DNA of 64,000 nt from Theropithecus gelada. Its lineage: Eukaryota; Chordata; Mammalia; Primates; Cercopithecidae. A program made the translations under genes and the position numbers. The notes beneath the pieces were generated by a model that saw only the letters and a program-made list of their open reading frames with translations, was not told the DNA's origin and did no database searches. Location: positions 136,053,558 through 136,117,557 of the forward strand of contig NC_037669.1 of NCBI RefSeq assembly GCF_003255815.1. The letters run 5' to 3'. Of the stretch, positions 1 to 11,826 are shown in pieces (positions within the stretch are counted from its first letter, which is position 1; every line of letters starts with the position of its first letter).

Positions 1-784
1 GTGTCAGTTGTGTCACCCAACCTCTCTTCTTGGTTCTATTTCTCAGTATTTTCCCGTTGCCTCTACATCCGTATTTGAAGCTTTATAAGAAATACTCTGG
101 TAATGCTACTTTTTACAGTTATTTCAAATTCTCTCATTACTTCAGCAACACAAATAAGCTTATTCACATTGATAAGTCATGACAACTGATATTTAATGAT
201 CCATCCTTAGAAATAATGATAGAGCTGTATTCATATTTCCTTAATAATCAATTTTTCCTAGAATAATCTCTTCTTATGTTGAAATATGTCATTGTCTCCG
301 AATTTTAAATAACCTGTAAAGTTAGCATCCTCTAAACTCTAGCCATCTTGCATAATTCCTAGGCCCATTTCAGTATGTCAGTGCATGAATCAAAATTGTC
401 ATGAATAGTAAGCATTAATATAGGCAAGAAAAAAAGTGAATTTCTTATACCATCCGTTGACCAACCAACACATATTTATTGATCACCTACACTGTGCTCC
501 ACACAGTCCTATAGAGTATTATGCCTAGTGAGTTGTCAACATACAAATCACTGAGTCATAATCTAGAGCCAAAAATTAAAGCAGCATGCCAAGGGATGTA
601 GAAAAATCTCAAATTGCCTCTAAGTAGACATCAATTCACACTTGCTAAGGCCTGATTGAACATAGTAATTAGGGACAGCAGCATCACCACCATCCCTGTT
701 TGTCTCTGCAACTTAACTCAGCCTCACCTGAGCACCTTGCTATCTGCTGCAATTTCCACAAGTATGATTTGTGTTGTTTTTTTT
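1..784. other. AT-rich intergenic sequence, no gene
   Basis: I see no coding signal. A short antisense L2-like fragment lies near 462-545; its reading 'TTTATTGATCACCTAC' resembles the reversed L2 3' end. The next exon of the family-C receptor at 818-1109 would be expected here on the minus strand, but I cannot recognise it, so it is lost, too diverged or outside the window. Confidence 0.5.
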
Positions 785-817
785 TTAAGTTAGTACTAGC
801 ACAATAATTGGAGATAC

Positions 818-1109
818 TTGAGGCAAATAATATAACCCTAGAATTCTTGAAGCAGCAACTGATAAGGATGATCCAACTGCTCCAACGATTCCTCCCAAAA
901 ATGCTCCAGTGCTGTTCCTAAAATTGGGCCTGCTTTCTTCCTGCCCTGTAAGAAGTACCAAAGCTGCTTCCAGTGATTTGGAGATAGTAAAACAGGTATC
1001 AAAGATCTGATAGCCCAAAGTGATGTTGGGCAAAATGTCCTTCCTCTTATTAACCTCCTTGATCATGTGGATCATGGCTTTCATTCAGCAGAATCCCTGA
1101 AAGTTAAAC
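818..1109 (-). pseudogene. Family-C GPCR (V2R/OlfC/CaSR-like) ligand-domain exon, inactivated
   Basis: On the minus strand a strong acceptor (TTCTTTTTCAG, ending at 1110) opens a 292-bp reading block that ends CAA followed by GTATCT (donor at 817). It reads FNFQGFC-stop-MKAMIHM, then ITLGYQIFDTC, then GSSLSVAASRILGLYYLPQ. These match the N-lobe of the Venus-flytrap extracellular domain of family-C receptors: GF.W..AM...I.E.N, LGY.I.DTC, G..GS..S.A...LLGL...PQ. The conserved Trp codon after GF has become TGA (about 1087-1085), so the exon cannot be read through. The phase (one base, then 97 codons, ending on Gln) matches exon 3 of CASR as I recall it (307 bp, ending at Gln164). The GQEE..PNFR segment is closer to vomeronasal type-2 and fish OlfC receptors than to CASR, but a usual Cys there is absent. 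Catarrhines have lost functional V2R genes, so a relic fits. No partner exon was found. Confidence 0.75.
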
Positions 1110-1804
1110 CTGAAAAAGAAATAGACTTTGTAGGTTATTAGGTGGGTCTTTGAGGGGAAAAGCAGCTTTTGGAGCATTTTGCCAGAGCATCAGCAGGCAC
1201 CTCACTTTCTTGAGCATGTTAGTTTTTCTTAAATGATACTACAAACTTGAAAGATTCAAGTATGAGTGATATTCATCATTGATAGATTTGGATTGAAAAG
1301 TACCATTTTGGATGTCTTCTTGCTCTGTGTATCTTTCATATGCTATAATCTCTTTAAACTGCTATATCTTTTCACAAAAATATTCTTATATTCATAATTA
1401 TAACCACCTAACAGGGCCTCCAATAATTTCTCAATACATTTTTCCCCATTAATTGGAAGTCGCTGGTGCCATATGAGTCTCCTTTCTCTCCTACTTGCTT
1501 TCTTTAGCTTTTTTTCTGGACATTAATTATAAAAATTATGTAAATACAAGGAAATACTTATGCTAGGAGTACCTAAAAGCAGTACATAAAATCTATATAT
1601 ACTATGACTCCAATTACAATAATTTTTCTATCCATAATTTCATTGTTAACGTTAAGAGGTTTTTAATTGAAAATGTCTTTTTCCTACTACTCCTAGATAT
1701 AACCATAAATAAAATACCTCCTCCTTTCTGTTTCCTAGCCACTAAAAGGGTAATATATTTGTCTTGCAGTCCGTCACCACATTTGCTTTTAAATTCCTTC
1801 TCCA

Positions 1805-1806
<2 letters not shown>
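1110..1806. other. Intergenic or former intron, no gene
   Basis: AT-rich unique sequence lying 5' of the receptor exon on its strand. I looked for a preceding exon encoding the receptor N-terminus and did not find one. No repeat was recognised with confidence. Confidence 0.4.

Positions 1807-1842
<36 letters not shown>
1807..1842 (+). repeat. Pure poly(A) tract, 36 A
   Basis: An uninterrupted run of 36 A. It could be the tail of a retroinsertion on the plus strand, but the upstream 200 bases match no Alu or L1 3' end that I recognise and no target duplication was found. Confidence 0.9.
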
Positions 1843-1845
<3 letters not shown>

Positions 1846-2079
1846 AACATTTAATTGCAAACTCTTTCTTCCCAATCTTAACCAAATCTTAACCTATTTG
1901 AGAGCAATTTCCCCAAGACCTTCTTTCCTTAATATCTTCTGTGGCTATAGTATCTAACTCTGTGTCTTTTATTCAATAAGTATTTTTAAATTTAATATGT
2001 GATAGCAAATAGCCCTGTTGGCAGGGTGGAATTTTTCTCCATGTTTCTTTAATTGGGCTTTTAGTTTATTTTGTTTTTC

Positions 2080-2500
2080 ATTTAATATGTAGTTATTGAG
2101 TTCCTCTGGTGCTAGACACTGTAAATACAGTCAGAAACAAGATAAACACAGCACTGTCTAAGCAAAGAAATAGAAAAGTAGCCAAGCAATTTCAGCATAA
2201 AATGATAAAAACAGTGATGGGTTAAACCTGGGAGCTATGAAATACAAAGAAGGGGCACCCAGTTCTAGAGGAATTAACAGCCAAGCTGAGGCTTTAAAGG
2301 ATGACCGAAGAACAGGGGAAGAGTGCTGCAAACAGCATGCCTGAAGGCGTTACAGCAAGAGAACATGTCACATTCAAGGAATACAAAAACCAGTATGTTT
2401 GGAAGAGACAGGATGGGAGTGGGTGTGGACAATGAAAGCGGAAACTGGAAAACCAGAAGGTGCCAGAACACAAAGGGCTTTATCATCCTAAGACACTTAG
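2080..2500 (-). mobile_element. L2 LINE fragment
   Basis: Reads as reversed L2 3' half: 'TTATTGAGTTCCTCTGG' and 'GCTAGACACTG' near the L2 end, then 'CACAAAGGGCTTTATC', which corresponds to the antisense 'agggccttgtaggcc' segment of L2. Strongly diverged, so very old. The two opposed ORFs of 80-100 codons here are chance readings. Confidence 0.6.
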
Positions 2501-2519
2501 TTTCCAAATTTACACTAAT

Positions 2520-3590
2520 GGCAATATCCATTTTTGAAATAAATATAGCAATATCATTTTTAAAATAGAATAGCAACACATTTCAAGAACTAGAAAAATA
2601 TACACTGGCTGTAATTCCTCCATCCATGAAAATTTATTTGAACAAACTGTTTTTCCCAAAGGAAAAAGTAATATGCCCCAACTGTTCATTACAGAATTAT
2701 TTATAATATTGAAAACCTGGGAAGAACATACATGATGGAAACATTTTTCATTATTTTAAAACTATTAGAGAAATTACACAGCAGTATATGTATAATATTG
2801 TGAAAGGTGCAGTATGCAAAGTTGTTTCCATACTATAATTAAAACTACATGTGTAAGGTATACTAATATTTGGATAAGGATTAACAAGGAAACTTTTTTA
2901 ATGCGCACAAAATAATTACTGGAAAGGTGGAATTTGGGATGATTTTTCTTTGATTCATTGATTTCCATTATGATAGTCACAGTATTATTATACAATGCAT
3001 ATATTTTTTCCTCAAGAAGTTTCTCTATGTCCTATGTTTGCTTAGATTAATGGAAACAAAATTAAAATACTCCCTTCCTCCTTCCATTTAACTATCTTTC
3101 TCTTTTCTGAGCAACATTTTCAAAATAAGAGCAAGTCTTCCTCTCTGGCCATATTTAAGGTCAGTTAAAGTTATAGTTAAAGTCTGGTCATACTTAAATG
3201 ATGGCCGGTCAAAATTAGCATATTGTTAAAATTGTGGGTTTCAGAATGAAATTTCTCCAAACTCCAACCTGAATTTCTAGATCAGTTATAGGTGAAGGTT
3301 AACAATGCCAAAGTGAAATTATCAGCTTAGGCCCAGCCTGGCTTCTAAGTACCTCGTAGGCCAGGCCTCCCATGAGAACTCTCCCACTGGAGAAGTTGCA
3401 TCACGTGGAGGAGTAGAGAGGCCCGGAAAACACTGGGGTACAGATGAGAGGAAACTGTTGACTCCTATAAGTGAAAGAGAATTATATAGGCTCTAATTTT
3501 GAAGAACTATATCAAAAACTTTTAAGACATGAAATGTTTTTGATATTCATAACACATATTTAGAATGGGTTGATTAAAATGCTGAAGAAC
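2520..3590. other. AT-rich unique sequence, no gene
   Basis: No coding region, RNA gene or confidently named repeat. A short tandem echo ('AGTTAAAGT' twice near 3160-3185) is the only internal structure noticed. Confidence 0.4.
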
Positions 3591-3629
3591 ATTTGAGTCT
3601 TATAAAGATGAGCAATTTGGGTTTCAGAC

Positions 3630-3945
3630 AAATCAAGCTGGGAGACAAGCAGAATACACACAATGCCTTGCATAACAGATCCACATTGAGGACAAGAAAC
3701 TGGCTTTTTAGATTGCCTGGACCACATTCAACCACTCTTAAGAGAAGAGGCAATCAGTGGACACCAACCCTGAGATGACTGGGCTGCCAAATGATCAGCC
3801 ACAGACTTTGAAGCAGCTATTACAACACTGTTCCATAAGGTGAGGGAAAACCCTCTTAAAGCAAATGTAAAAATACAAGTCTGAACAAAGAAATAGAAGC
3901 TATTTCTTAATAGAAATTTTAGAAATGGAAGACCACTCAGATTAG
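3630..3945 (+). mobile_element. Probable old L1M 5'UTR/ORF1 fragment
   Basis: The stretch around 3800-3945 ('CACAGACTTTGAAGCAGC', later 'AATAGAAGCTATTTC') resembles the start of ORF1 in mammalian-wide L1M elements, where a 'gacttaaaagcagctatta' motif precedes the coiled-coil region. Divergence is high and the ends are approximate. Confidence 0.4.
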
Positions 3946-4439
3946 TTCATCTTTTTGTGAAATCTGCACTGCAGAGCTTCAGGCCCAGCCCAAGTACTAC
4001 CTCATCTTCCACTCCTTCTCTTCTGTTGTGATGGAATCCCGTTGGCAGCCGCTCTTTGTGTCCCAGAGAGCTCTGATATACCCCAGAACTCCTGTCTGTT
4101 GTAAAGATAAACTTGCCTTACTGCTTCTACTACCTACCTCCCTCCTCTGTACAGCTCATTGCACTTGCACATGCAATAAACCAACTTTCTATATGTGAGG
4201 CAATGTGGGGCAGTGCAGAGTTCCCCAAATGAAGAGTTCTGATATCAAATAAATTTGGGACGTGCTGCATGCTTAGCCCTTTCTTAGACATTCACAATGC
4301 TTGTCATATACTAAATGTTTGTGATGTCTTGGTAGTTACCCAATTTTATCCAAACCCAGAATCCTTTTTTCAAGGAGCATTTATCCGTTTGGAAAATATT
4401 CTTAAGGTGGACATGCAAAACACTTGGCTGATTCTGAGA
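3946..4439. other. Unique sequence, no gene
   Basis: Moderate GC. Contains 'AATAAA' inside 'GCAATAAACC' near 4175, but no upstream coding region that it could serve. No repeat recognised. Confidence 0.35.
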
Positions 4440-4620
4440 GCCTGAAAGAAAACCACAACTCTGCCTTATGCTTTCCATGTGACCTTGTGTAAGCCATTTA
4501 ACTTTTTTGAGCCTTAGTTTCCTCATCTGAAATGTTATCATAACATCTTCAACCAGCTGTTTTTAAGATTAAATGGGATGTCTTCTGTACCTAAGAATGA
4601 GTTAGTACTGAAGAAACATT
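4440..4620 (+). mobile_element. MIR SINE
   Basis: Contains the MIR core in order: 'TGTGACCTTGTGTAAGCC', 'TTTGAGCCTTAGTTTCC', 'TCATCTGAAATG', then 'TAAGATTAAATGGGATG'. Sense orientation. Confidence 0.75.
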
Positions 4621-6760
4621 CTCTTCCCAAGAGCTTCATCCCAGAAAAACAGGCCCAGATCCAAATTGTTTTTTATTTTCTTATTGTCTAGAGTGTCAAG
4701 AAAATCAAATACAAATACATGAAGTAAATAAATGCTATTGCTTATTTTCTCACAATTTTATAAAGAGGTTGAAATCAGCTTACTGATACCTCTCTGAGGC
4801 AGGTTCTGAGCTCAGGCCCTCATCTCCACAGGCCCTGCTGACTCCCTGGCCTCACTGTCGACCTTTTCTGTTTCCTGCTCCCAGATATCCCCTTCTGGGT
4901 GAATATTGAAGCTTTACCCATCCCTGGCCTCCATCCTATGGGACAAACTCGCTTTCTTCCATTTCCTTTCTTGTTATATTTTCAAGAGAAAAACTTTATA
5001 TGTGATCTCTCAAAATATGAGAGAAAACAGAACCAACTCCTTACAACTTTCTGAAGGTAAATCTTCTCATTGTTTCCATACAATGCCTTTTTATCTGCCT
5101 CTCTCTCAAATCTTAGTGCTTACCACTTTCTTGTTTGTCATTCTAAATGACTCTGCCTCTTGTACTATTATCTGACTCTTCTGATCTTCCACTATGGTAG
5201 TTCATCAGGCAAGCTCTCTCCATAAATTCTCTTCAGAAATGCCCTGTCTTGCTCTCACTGTCCACCTTCCCCACATTTCTATTCCCTTATAGCAAGAAGG
5301 ACCAACTGAAAAATAACTAGAACTCATCCTTTTGGGTGAATAACTAGTAGTCACTGTCTGCCCCTGTCACTTGCCAATAAACAGTAGAATTTTTAGTACT
5401 AAAAGCCAACCTAAAGGCTGTGGTGCTAACTCTTAGTGCTCTCCTGTATCTTACTCTCCACTTCTTCCTGACAATAAACAAGAAGTCATGGCTTAGAAAT
5501 TTGGTACTTTGCCTGTTTTCACAGTTTCTAACTCCTGCAACTATTATTTATTTTACATACCTATATTGGGTAAGTTTGTCTTATATCACTTATTAACTTT
5601 TTTAAAGCACATTATATTTTCTTTCATGTGCACATATATCAAATACATAATGTAAAGCCAAGCAGTAGCCACTCAAATCCTGTTGGCATTGATTATGCAA
5701 ATCCCAAAATATTCCTGATAAGTGAATTATTTTCAGAAAGGGATGTCGTTACTTCTCATCACTATTGCAACCACAAGGTATATGTAAAATTATTTTTAAT
5801 GAGGAGGAGGGGAGTTTTATTTTAAAACATGTATATTGGCTTTTCCATTTAACCTTCTAGGAAAATAACCTTCAGAAGTTCCAATGCAGAACAGACAACA
5901 AATTAAATGATTCTGTTTATGAAATATAAATATTATATGTTTTGTTAAACTTCAAGTTTTCATTTTATGTAAGGATTGAAGAAGAGAAAAACTATGATAA
6001 ATAACGAACTGAGTCTACCATAATGTAGCTGTAAACAAAAGCCGTTCTCATCTTTCTTCTTTTAGCTTCACAGTAAGAAAAGAATTAAACGATCTAGGAA
6101 AAAGATAAGTAGAGAGTGATTACAATCCTCTCTTCCAACAACATTATGGTTGATCCCTCCACTAATGATATCTAAATATGGGCCATAAAATATAATCAAA
6201 GGACAGTGGTTGTAATTAGCAAAGATTTAATGTGTAAGAAATTATTTACATTTTTACAATATGCATTTATAATTATAATAGCCATGCAGCATCATGGAAA
6301 TGCTCCCTACACAATATAAAATGCTAAATATAAAATTGCATCTGTGCTATGGTCACAACTATGCACAAATTATGGATGCATTTCTATAAAGGGCTAAGAA
6401 AGCATATAGGAAAATGAAAAGATCTGCTTTGTTATGCAAGTAGAATGGTGGATAAATGTTTTATTTTTAATTTCTGGTGTTCTTTTTATAGCTGAAGTTG
6501 GGGGAGTGATCTAACACATGTTTGCCTTTATTATAATGGATTACAAGCAAATTCAGATTATCAATCATGGATCCCATTTCCTTACATGACAACTTGGAGT
6601 TAGGGGAGTGGAGGGCAGAACCCTCACAGCAACTAAAAGAACCTTGCCATTAACAGTAGCTCAGAAGTAAGTTAGTGTTCCCACACTGTGGATTTTCACT
6701 TGATGAGAGTTTAGTCTATAACAATTAATAATAAACCTGCAATACTGTAATTCTGCATTA
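4621..6760. other. 2.1 kb AT-rich unique sequence, no gene
   Basis: No coding region, RNA gene or confident repeat. The C/T-rich part at 4790-5300 is vaguely L2-like ('CCCTGCTGACTCCCTGGCC') but I would not assign it. ORFs here are short and have no recognisable motif. Confidence 0.35.
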
Positions 6761-6761
6761 G

Positions 6762-6890
6762 GGCTTCTCAAATCTTAATGTGTACATGAATCACCAGGGA
6801 GTCTCGTCCAAATGCAGATTCTGATTCAACAGGTCTGGGAATGTAGCCTGAGATTTTACATTTCTAACAGTCTTGGGTGACACCTCTAGG
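6762..6890 (+). mobile_element. MER5A-type hAT MITE fragment
   Basis: Successive matches to MER5A: 'CTTCTCAAATCTTAATGTG', 'ATGAATCACCAGGGAG', 'GATTCTGATTCAACAGGTC', 'TTACATTTCTAACA', 'GGGTGACACC'. The right terminal repeat is not recognisable, so the copy is incomplete. Confidence 0.75.
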
Positions 6891-7029
6891 AGAGACCTGG
6901 CAAGAAGGGGAGGAGAAGGAGCTCTCAGGAAGAAACCCAGGGACATGAGCCTCACCAGTGACAAAGGAAACAATGTGAGCTGAGGGCAACACTTCACCTT
7001 AAAGTGTAGGTTAAAGAAAATGATGCATA

Positions 7030-7200
7030 CAAAAAATGTTCATTGACCTCTTATGGGCTTTACAAAAGTTTCTAAGGTAGTTTATTATCCCGTAGTCGCA
7101 GAGGCAGGAAGGGAGGCTCAGAAATTAAGTTTCCCACCACCATGCTAATAAAAGTGGCAGAACACAGATTAAAAATGATGTATTCCATTCCAAATCTCAT
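7030..7200 (-). mobile_element. MIR SINE
   Basis: Antisense MIR order: 'TTTATTATCCCGTAGTCG', 'GGCTCAGAAATTAAG', 'AAGTGGCAGAACACAG'. These correspond to the reversed genome-wide MIR core and its 5' tRNA-derived part. Confidence 0.6.
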
Positions 7201-7324
7201 GTTTTGTTCACCTTACAAATGAAGAATCATGAGCTCACAGATCCAGCGTATGCTAAAGTGCAGACACCAAAGCACACATCCTTTCAGAGGCCTAGGGGTA
7301 GAGAGAAAGGACATGGACCAAGTC

Positions 7325-7500
7325 CCAGAGCAGGAATTGGAGGTGTGGCTTTTTCACTGTGTGACCCTCTCTCCATCTCTTGGACCTCAGGCCCCTCATC
7401 ACCAAATAGGAGGCTTCAGACTAAACAGCATTGTTTCTTAAGGGTCTTAGGTCCTAACAGAGTCAGCAATGCTCTGGTTCTGACTGAGCCATTCCAAGGC
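7325..7500 (+). mobile_element. MIR SINE, diverged
   Basis: 'CACTGTGTGACCCTCTCTCC' followed by 'CTCAGGCCCCTCATCACC' is the MIR middle in sense orientation. The two overlapping plus-strand ORFs (70 and 105 codons) run through it and are not credible genes. Confidence 0.5.
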
Positions 7501-8278
7501 TCAGATTCAATGATAGCTTAATAATGTGCTGCCAGAGCAAGCAGTAGCAAATTGTTTCACTGACTATCAAGGTGAAATTGTTTTCTCAATAATACTTTGA
7601 ACCTAATTACCATTTTCACATGACTCTGACTTCAAGGACCCCCGATCAAAGCAAAAGACACCAGATGAATGTTGGTGCAAAAGGCCATAGGTGTTTAATC
7701 CCATGTGTCCACACCAAGACTCCTAGGCCTGAGACCATGAGCTGTATGTTTTTACCTCACTCCCCTAGACATGTTTGATCTTTGTGGTTCTCCAAGGGCC
7801 CTGGTGAAAGTTAGGCTTCCTTCCAGGAACAATAACACATCCTGTCCAGACTTGTCTTCACCTTCAAGTGAAAGAAGACATCCGAGCTCCTAAAGACTCT
7901 GGACCCATGTTATTAATAAAGGCTAAGAATATTTAAAGACTGTTACATGGTTTCCAGGAAAAGCTCAAACCCCAAATCTACTGCAGATAAACACTGCTGA
8001 GTGCTTCTGAGAAGCTGGGGCATTACAGCCATCCCAGTGCACTTACAGCTGGGTCACAGTCATTTGGTCAGGCACAGTTTGTCAGATGTCATTTGACTTT
8101 TATATTTCCCCATGTTACTCGGAATCCTAGGTAATACTCATGCCATACCCGCAAATGAATAAACACACTAATCTACTTTGTTTTATTTCCTATGCAGAGC
8201 CATCCTACCCAGTCACGTAATGACATAACACCTAGTTATATGTATTTAAGTTGCTGTTTTCACTTTGCAAAATGTATA
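7501..8278. other. Unique sequence, no gene
   Basis: No coding or RNA gene signal and no repeat recognised in about 780 bases. Confidence 0.35.
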
Positions 8279-8281
8279 TTA

Positions 8282-8725
8282 CAGCTGACTCTTAAACGAC
8301 ATGCGTTTGAACTGCATGGATCCACTTTCATGTGGATTGTCTTCTGCCTCTGTCACCCCCAAGACAGCAGGAAAAATCCCTCCTCTTCCTCCCCCTCCTC
8401 AGCCTATTCAATGTGACAATGACAATGATGAAGACCTTTATAATGATTCACTTCAACTTAATACATAGTAAATATACTTTCTCTTCCTTATGATTTTCTT
8501 AATAACATTTTCTTTTCTCTAGCTTACTTTACTCTAAGAATACACTATCTAGTACGTATACTAAATATGTGTTCATTGACTGTTCATGTTATCAGTCAGG
8601 GCTTCAAATCAACAGCAGGCTATTAGTAGTTAAGTTTTGGGGGAGTCAAAAGTTATGCACAAATTCCCAACTGCACAGGGGAAGGGGTCAACACCCCAAC
8701 CCCCATGTTGTTCAAGTGTCAACTG
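8282..8725. mobile_element. Tigger-type (pogo) non-autonomous DNA transposon
   Basis: 444-bp MITE with inverted ends: left CAGCTGACTCTTAAAC, right (reverse complement) CAGTTGACACTTGAAC, flanked by TA on both sides (8280-8281 and 8726-8727), the target duplication of Tc1/mariner-pogo elements. The interior ('TTATGATTTTCTTAATAAC', 'CAGGCTATTAGTAGTTAAG') matches the MER2/MER8-like family as I recall it; I am not sure of the exact family name. Confidence 0.8.
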
Positions 8726-8869
8726 TAGTTTTTTTAGATGTATGTCTCCAACAGTTAAAACATGTTTACCTATAATATGAATTTTGTGACATTATGACAT
8801 TATGGCTTGCCTGTATCTTTATTTTGAGAAGAAAAAAAAGACCAAAAATAAATCAGCTTTCATAAGTGT

Positions 8870-9485
8870 GTTGTTATTATGATATTCAAGTTATTAATGA
8901 GAGGCCTCGAGGTGTGTAAAAAGTAGGCTTTGGGATTTTTTAACACGTCAATACTAATCACTTGTTACAGAAGAGCCCCTGTGTGTCTAAACAGAGAAAG
9001 CCCTTAATTATAGCAAAGGAGAAAGACATTCAGACACTGCAGGCATAAAAATCTTTAAACAGCTGCCTTGCTGAATTGAGAAAGCCACAGGTTACTACCT
9101 CGTCTGCTGTATCTATTTTCAGGAAAACAATTTGACAGCCTGATTAATCTCCTACCTCAATATCAGCTGACTCAATAAACAGCAACTCTTACCATACAGA
9201 ACCTACAGCATCCTCTTTCTCCTTGGAAGCATCACATGTTACAGAGCTATAGCATGCTGTGGCTGCAACAAAAATCGTGAAGATGGTAAGCGATTGACTA
9301 AAGCTGGAAAACTATTATAATCACAGCCTTGCAGAGAATAAACATCTATTTTTTTTTTAATTTTGAAATAAAGAAAACTGACCAGCTATAATTCTCACCT
9401 AAAAAATTAAGTATGCCTGCCTGCCTCCAATCTTCTCTTTTAATCTATCCCAACACTGAAAGAAAGTGACCACATCAATCTCCAG
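8870..9485. other. Repeat-free block with a strong splice-donor motif
   Basis: About 600 bases without a recognised repeat. At 9281-9291 the plus strand reads AGATG followed by GTAAGC, a near-consensus donor directly after an ATG. AP-1-like 'CTGACTCA' occurs near 9168. No coding exon is visible upstream. It may be regulatory or nothing; this is speculative. Confidence 0.2.
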
Positions 9486-9494
9486 ACCACCTTT

Positions 9495-9838
9495 TACATT
9501 TTTTAGTTTATTGAAATATAATTTACGTACGACACACCAGCCCCTTTTAAGATGTACAGTTCAATATTGTTTTAGTATATTTACAGAGTTATGCATTCAT
9601 CACTGCAATCTAATTTTAGAACACTTTCATCATCACAAAAAGGAAAACTTACTTCCCATCTGTCCCTCACTCTAAGCCTTAGGAAACCACTTAATCTACT
9701 TTCTGTCTTGGTAGATTTGTCCATTCTGGACATTTTATTTAAATTGAATTACACAATATATGGGGGTTTTGTGTCTAGTTTATTCATACAGCATAATAGT
9801 TTGAAGTTACTCATGTTGTAGTACATATTAGTACTTCA
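9495..9838 (-). mobile_element. L1M 3' end, truncated copy 1
   Basis: Reads as reversed L1 3'UTR: 'TTTATTGAAATATAATTTAC', 'GATGTACAGTTCAATATTG', 'AATCTACTTTCTGTC', 'TTCTGGACATTTTATTTAAA'. It stops at about 9838 in 'GTACTTCATTTAAG', where the same L1 segment starts again. Confidence 0.8.
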
Positions 9839-9842
9839 TTTA

Positions 9843-11160
9843 AGAAATATCTTTGAGATATAATTTATACACCATAAAATTTACCCAATTAAAAAGTACA
9901 ATTTAATGGGTTTTACTATACTTAAAGAGTTGCAAATATCACATGGACTACTTTGGGAATATAGAATCATTCCCCTTTCTGTCCACTACCACCCCCAGCC
10001 CTAGATAACCACTAATCTACTTTTATGTTGGTAAAGATTTCCTATTCTGGACATTTATATAAATGGAATAATAAAATATGCGGTCATTATTACTGGCTTA
10101 TCTCATTTAACACAGCATTTTCAAAGTTTGCTCATGTTTTAGCATGTATTGGTACCTTCTTCCTTGTTACTGATTTCTTTTCATTGCCAAATAATATTCC
10201 ATTGTATGGATGTGCCAGATTTTGTTTATTCATTTATCTGTTAATGAAGATTTGGATTGTTTTCACTCTTTGGCTGTTATGAACAATGCTGCTATGAACA
10301 CTCTTTTACAAGTATTTGTGTAAACATGTTTCCAACATTTTGATGTTCATATAAACATGTATTCTCCCATATCCAGGAGTAAAATTGGTAAGTCACATGG
10401 TAACTCTATGTTTAACATTTCGAGAAACTGCCAAACTGTTTCCTAAAGTGGCTCCACTATTTTACGTTACCATTAGTAATGTACGAGGGTTCCAATTTCT
10501 CTACATCCTTACCACCACTTGTTATTCTCCTGTTTTATTATAGCCCTTCTAGTGCTTATAAAGTGGTATCTCGTTGTGGTGTTGGTTGTCACCTCCCTTA
10601 CAGCTAATGACTCAGAGAAAGCTATATGCTTTCTCCTAGATGTTTTCAAATTTTAATTCTTACATCCAGGATTATTATCTATTTTGAGTTAATTTTTGTG
10701 TGTGATATAAGGTAAAGCCTAAGTTCTTTTTTCCCTTGTTTTCCTTTTCTTATAAATAATCAACTGTCTCTGCACCATTGGTTGGAAAAACTATTATTTC
10801 CAAAGTTGAAATGAATTATTATGGCATCCCTGGCAAAAATAACTTGACTGCAAATGCAAGGATTTATAATCTCAATTCTATTCCACCGGTCTATACGTCT
10901 ATCATTTTGCCAGTGTTGTGCTGCCTTCATTACTGTAGTTTTGTTGTGATTTTTGATATCAGGATATGTAAGTCCTCCAATTTTATTCTTTTTCAAAAGT
11001 GTTTAAACAATTCCAGGTCTTTTCCATTTCCATGTGAATTTCAGGATCAGCTTGTCAATTTCTGGAAATCTTCAGCCAGCTAAGGAGTCTGATAGAGATT
11101 GTGTTGAATCTGTAGATCAGTTTTGGAAGTGTTGCCATCTTAATATTAAGTTTATGTATC
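9843..11160 (-). mobile_element. L1M 3'UTR and ORF2 end, copy 2
   Basis: Starts the same L1 3'UTR again ('GAGATATAATTTATACACC', 'AACCACTAATCTACTTTTA', 'TTCTGGACATTTATATAAA') and continues into reversed ORF2 ('ATAATATTCCATTGTATGG', 'GGATCAGCTTGTCAATTTC', 'TTGAATCTGTAGATCAG'). Internal parts of ORF2 are missing near 10600. ORFs on either strand here are decayed L1. Confidence 0.85.
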
Positions 11161-11179
11161 AGAAGACTCAGATCATTTG

Positions 11180-11560
11180 CAAGGGCTCTTCACCTGCCTC
11201 AGATCAAATCCACCTACAACAGGTCTTACAAGGTCCAAGGTGCATCTTGATCCAGCCCCTAGTTAAGTAACCATTGCCTCTTTGGCAGCACCCCCTCCCA
11301 TTGCCACCACAAAATACACTACAAGCCATATAAACCTGCCTTTGGTTCTTTAAATATGTGATGCTCTCTTTTATCTCCAGGTCTGTCCTCACTCACATAC
11401 ACTGCACATTCTCTGTGTCAGGGGTTTTCTCCCTTGTGCCCCATCCCTGATTCACTTCTTTTCCTTCACATCTCAGGTCCCTTTTCACTTTCTCTGAGAC
11501 TCACATCGTGAGATATGCAGCTCCCCACAGTCTACTGACTTGCCTTTCTTTGTTCTTTCA
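11180..11560 (+). mobile_element. L2 LINE fragment
   Basis: Sense L2-like C/T-rich text ('AAGGTCCAAGGTGCATC', 'CAGGTCTGTCCTCACTC', 'TCACATCTCAGGTCC') in the order expected upstream of the L2 3' end. Diverged; ends approximate. Confidence 0.5.
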
Positions 11561-11824
11561 TAGTGGACTTCAGTTTATTTGATGGAAAACATTGTTCAAG
11601 ACTTCAAATTGGTTGAAATATCTTGATTGAAATGAGTATCACTAGTCCTTGTTTTAGGCAGTATTAGAAATTTGGGCAGTTTTACAACTATTCTTGTGTC
11701 TTTAAACATTTTTATAACTCTTTATAAAATCTTCAGGATTTGGAGAAAATATTTTCCTTCCTTTTTTTCTAGTATTTTCCTCCAATCTGTTGTACTTGTT
11801 CATACCAATTGGACCTGTTTAAAA
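11561..11824. other. Unique AT-rich sequence, no gene
   Basis: Separates L2 from the MLT1 LTR. A short phrase here, 'TTGGTTGAAATATCTTGATT', is loosely echoed near 13050 ('TTGGTTGAAAATGAGTATT'); cause unknown. Confidence 0.3.
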
Positions 11825-11826
11825 TG

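Noticed and set aside
1614..1850. 78-codon ORF beginning with poly-Phe
   Set aside because: Reverse reading of the 36-A tract; no independent support.
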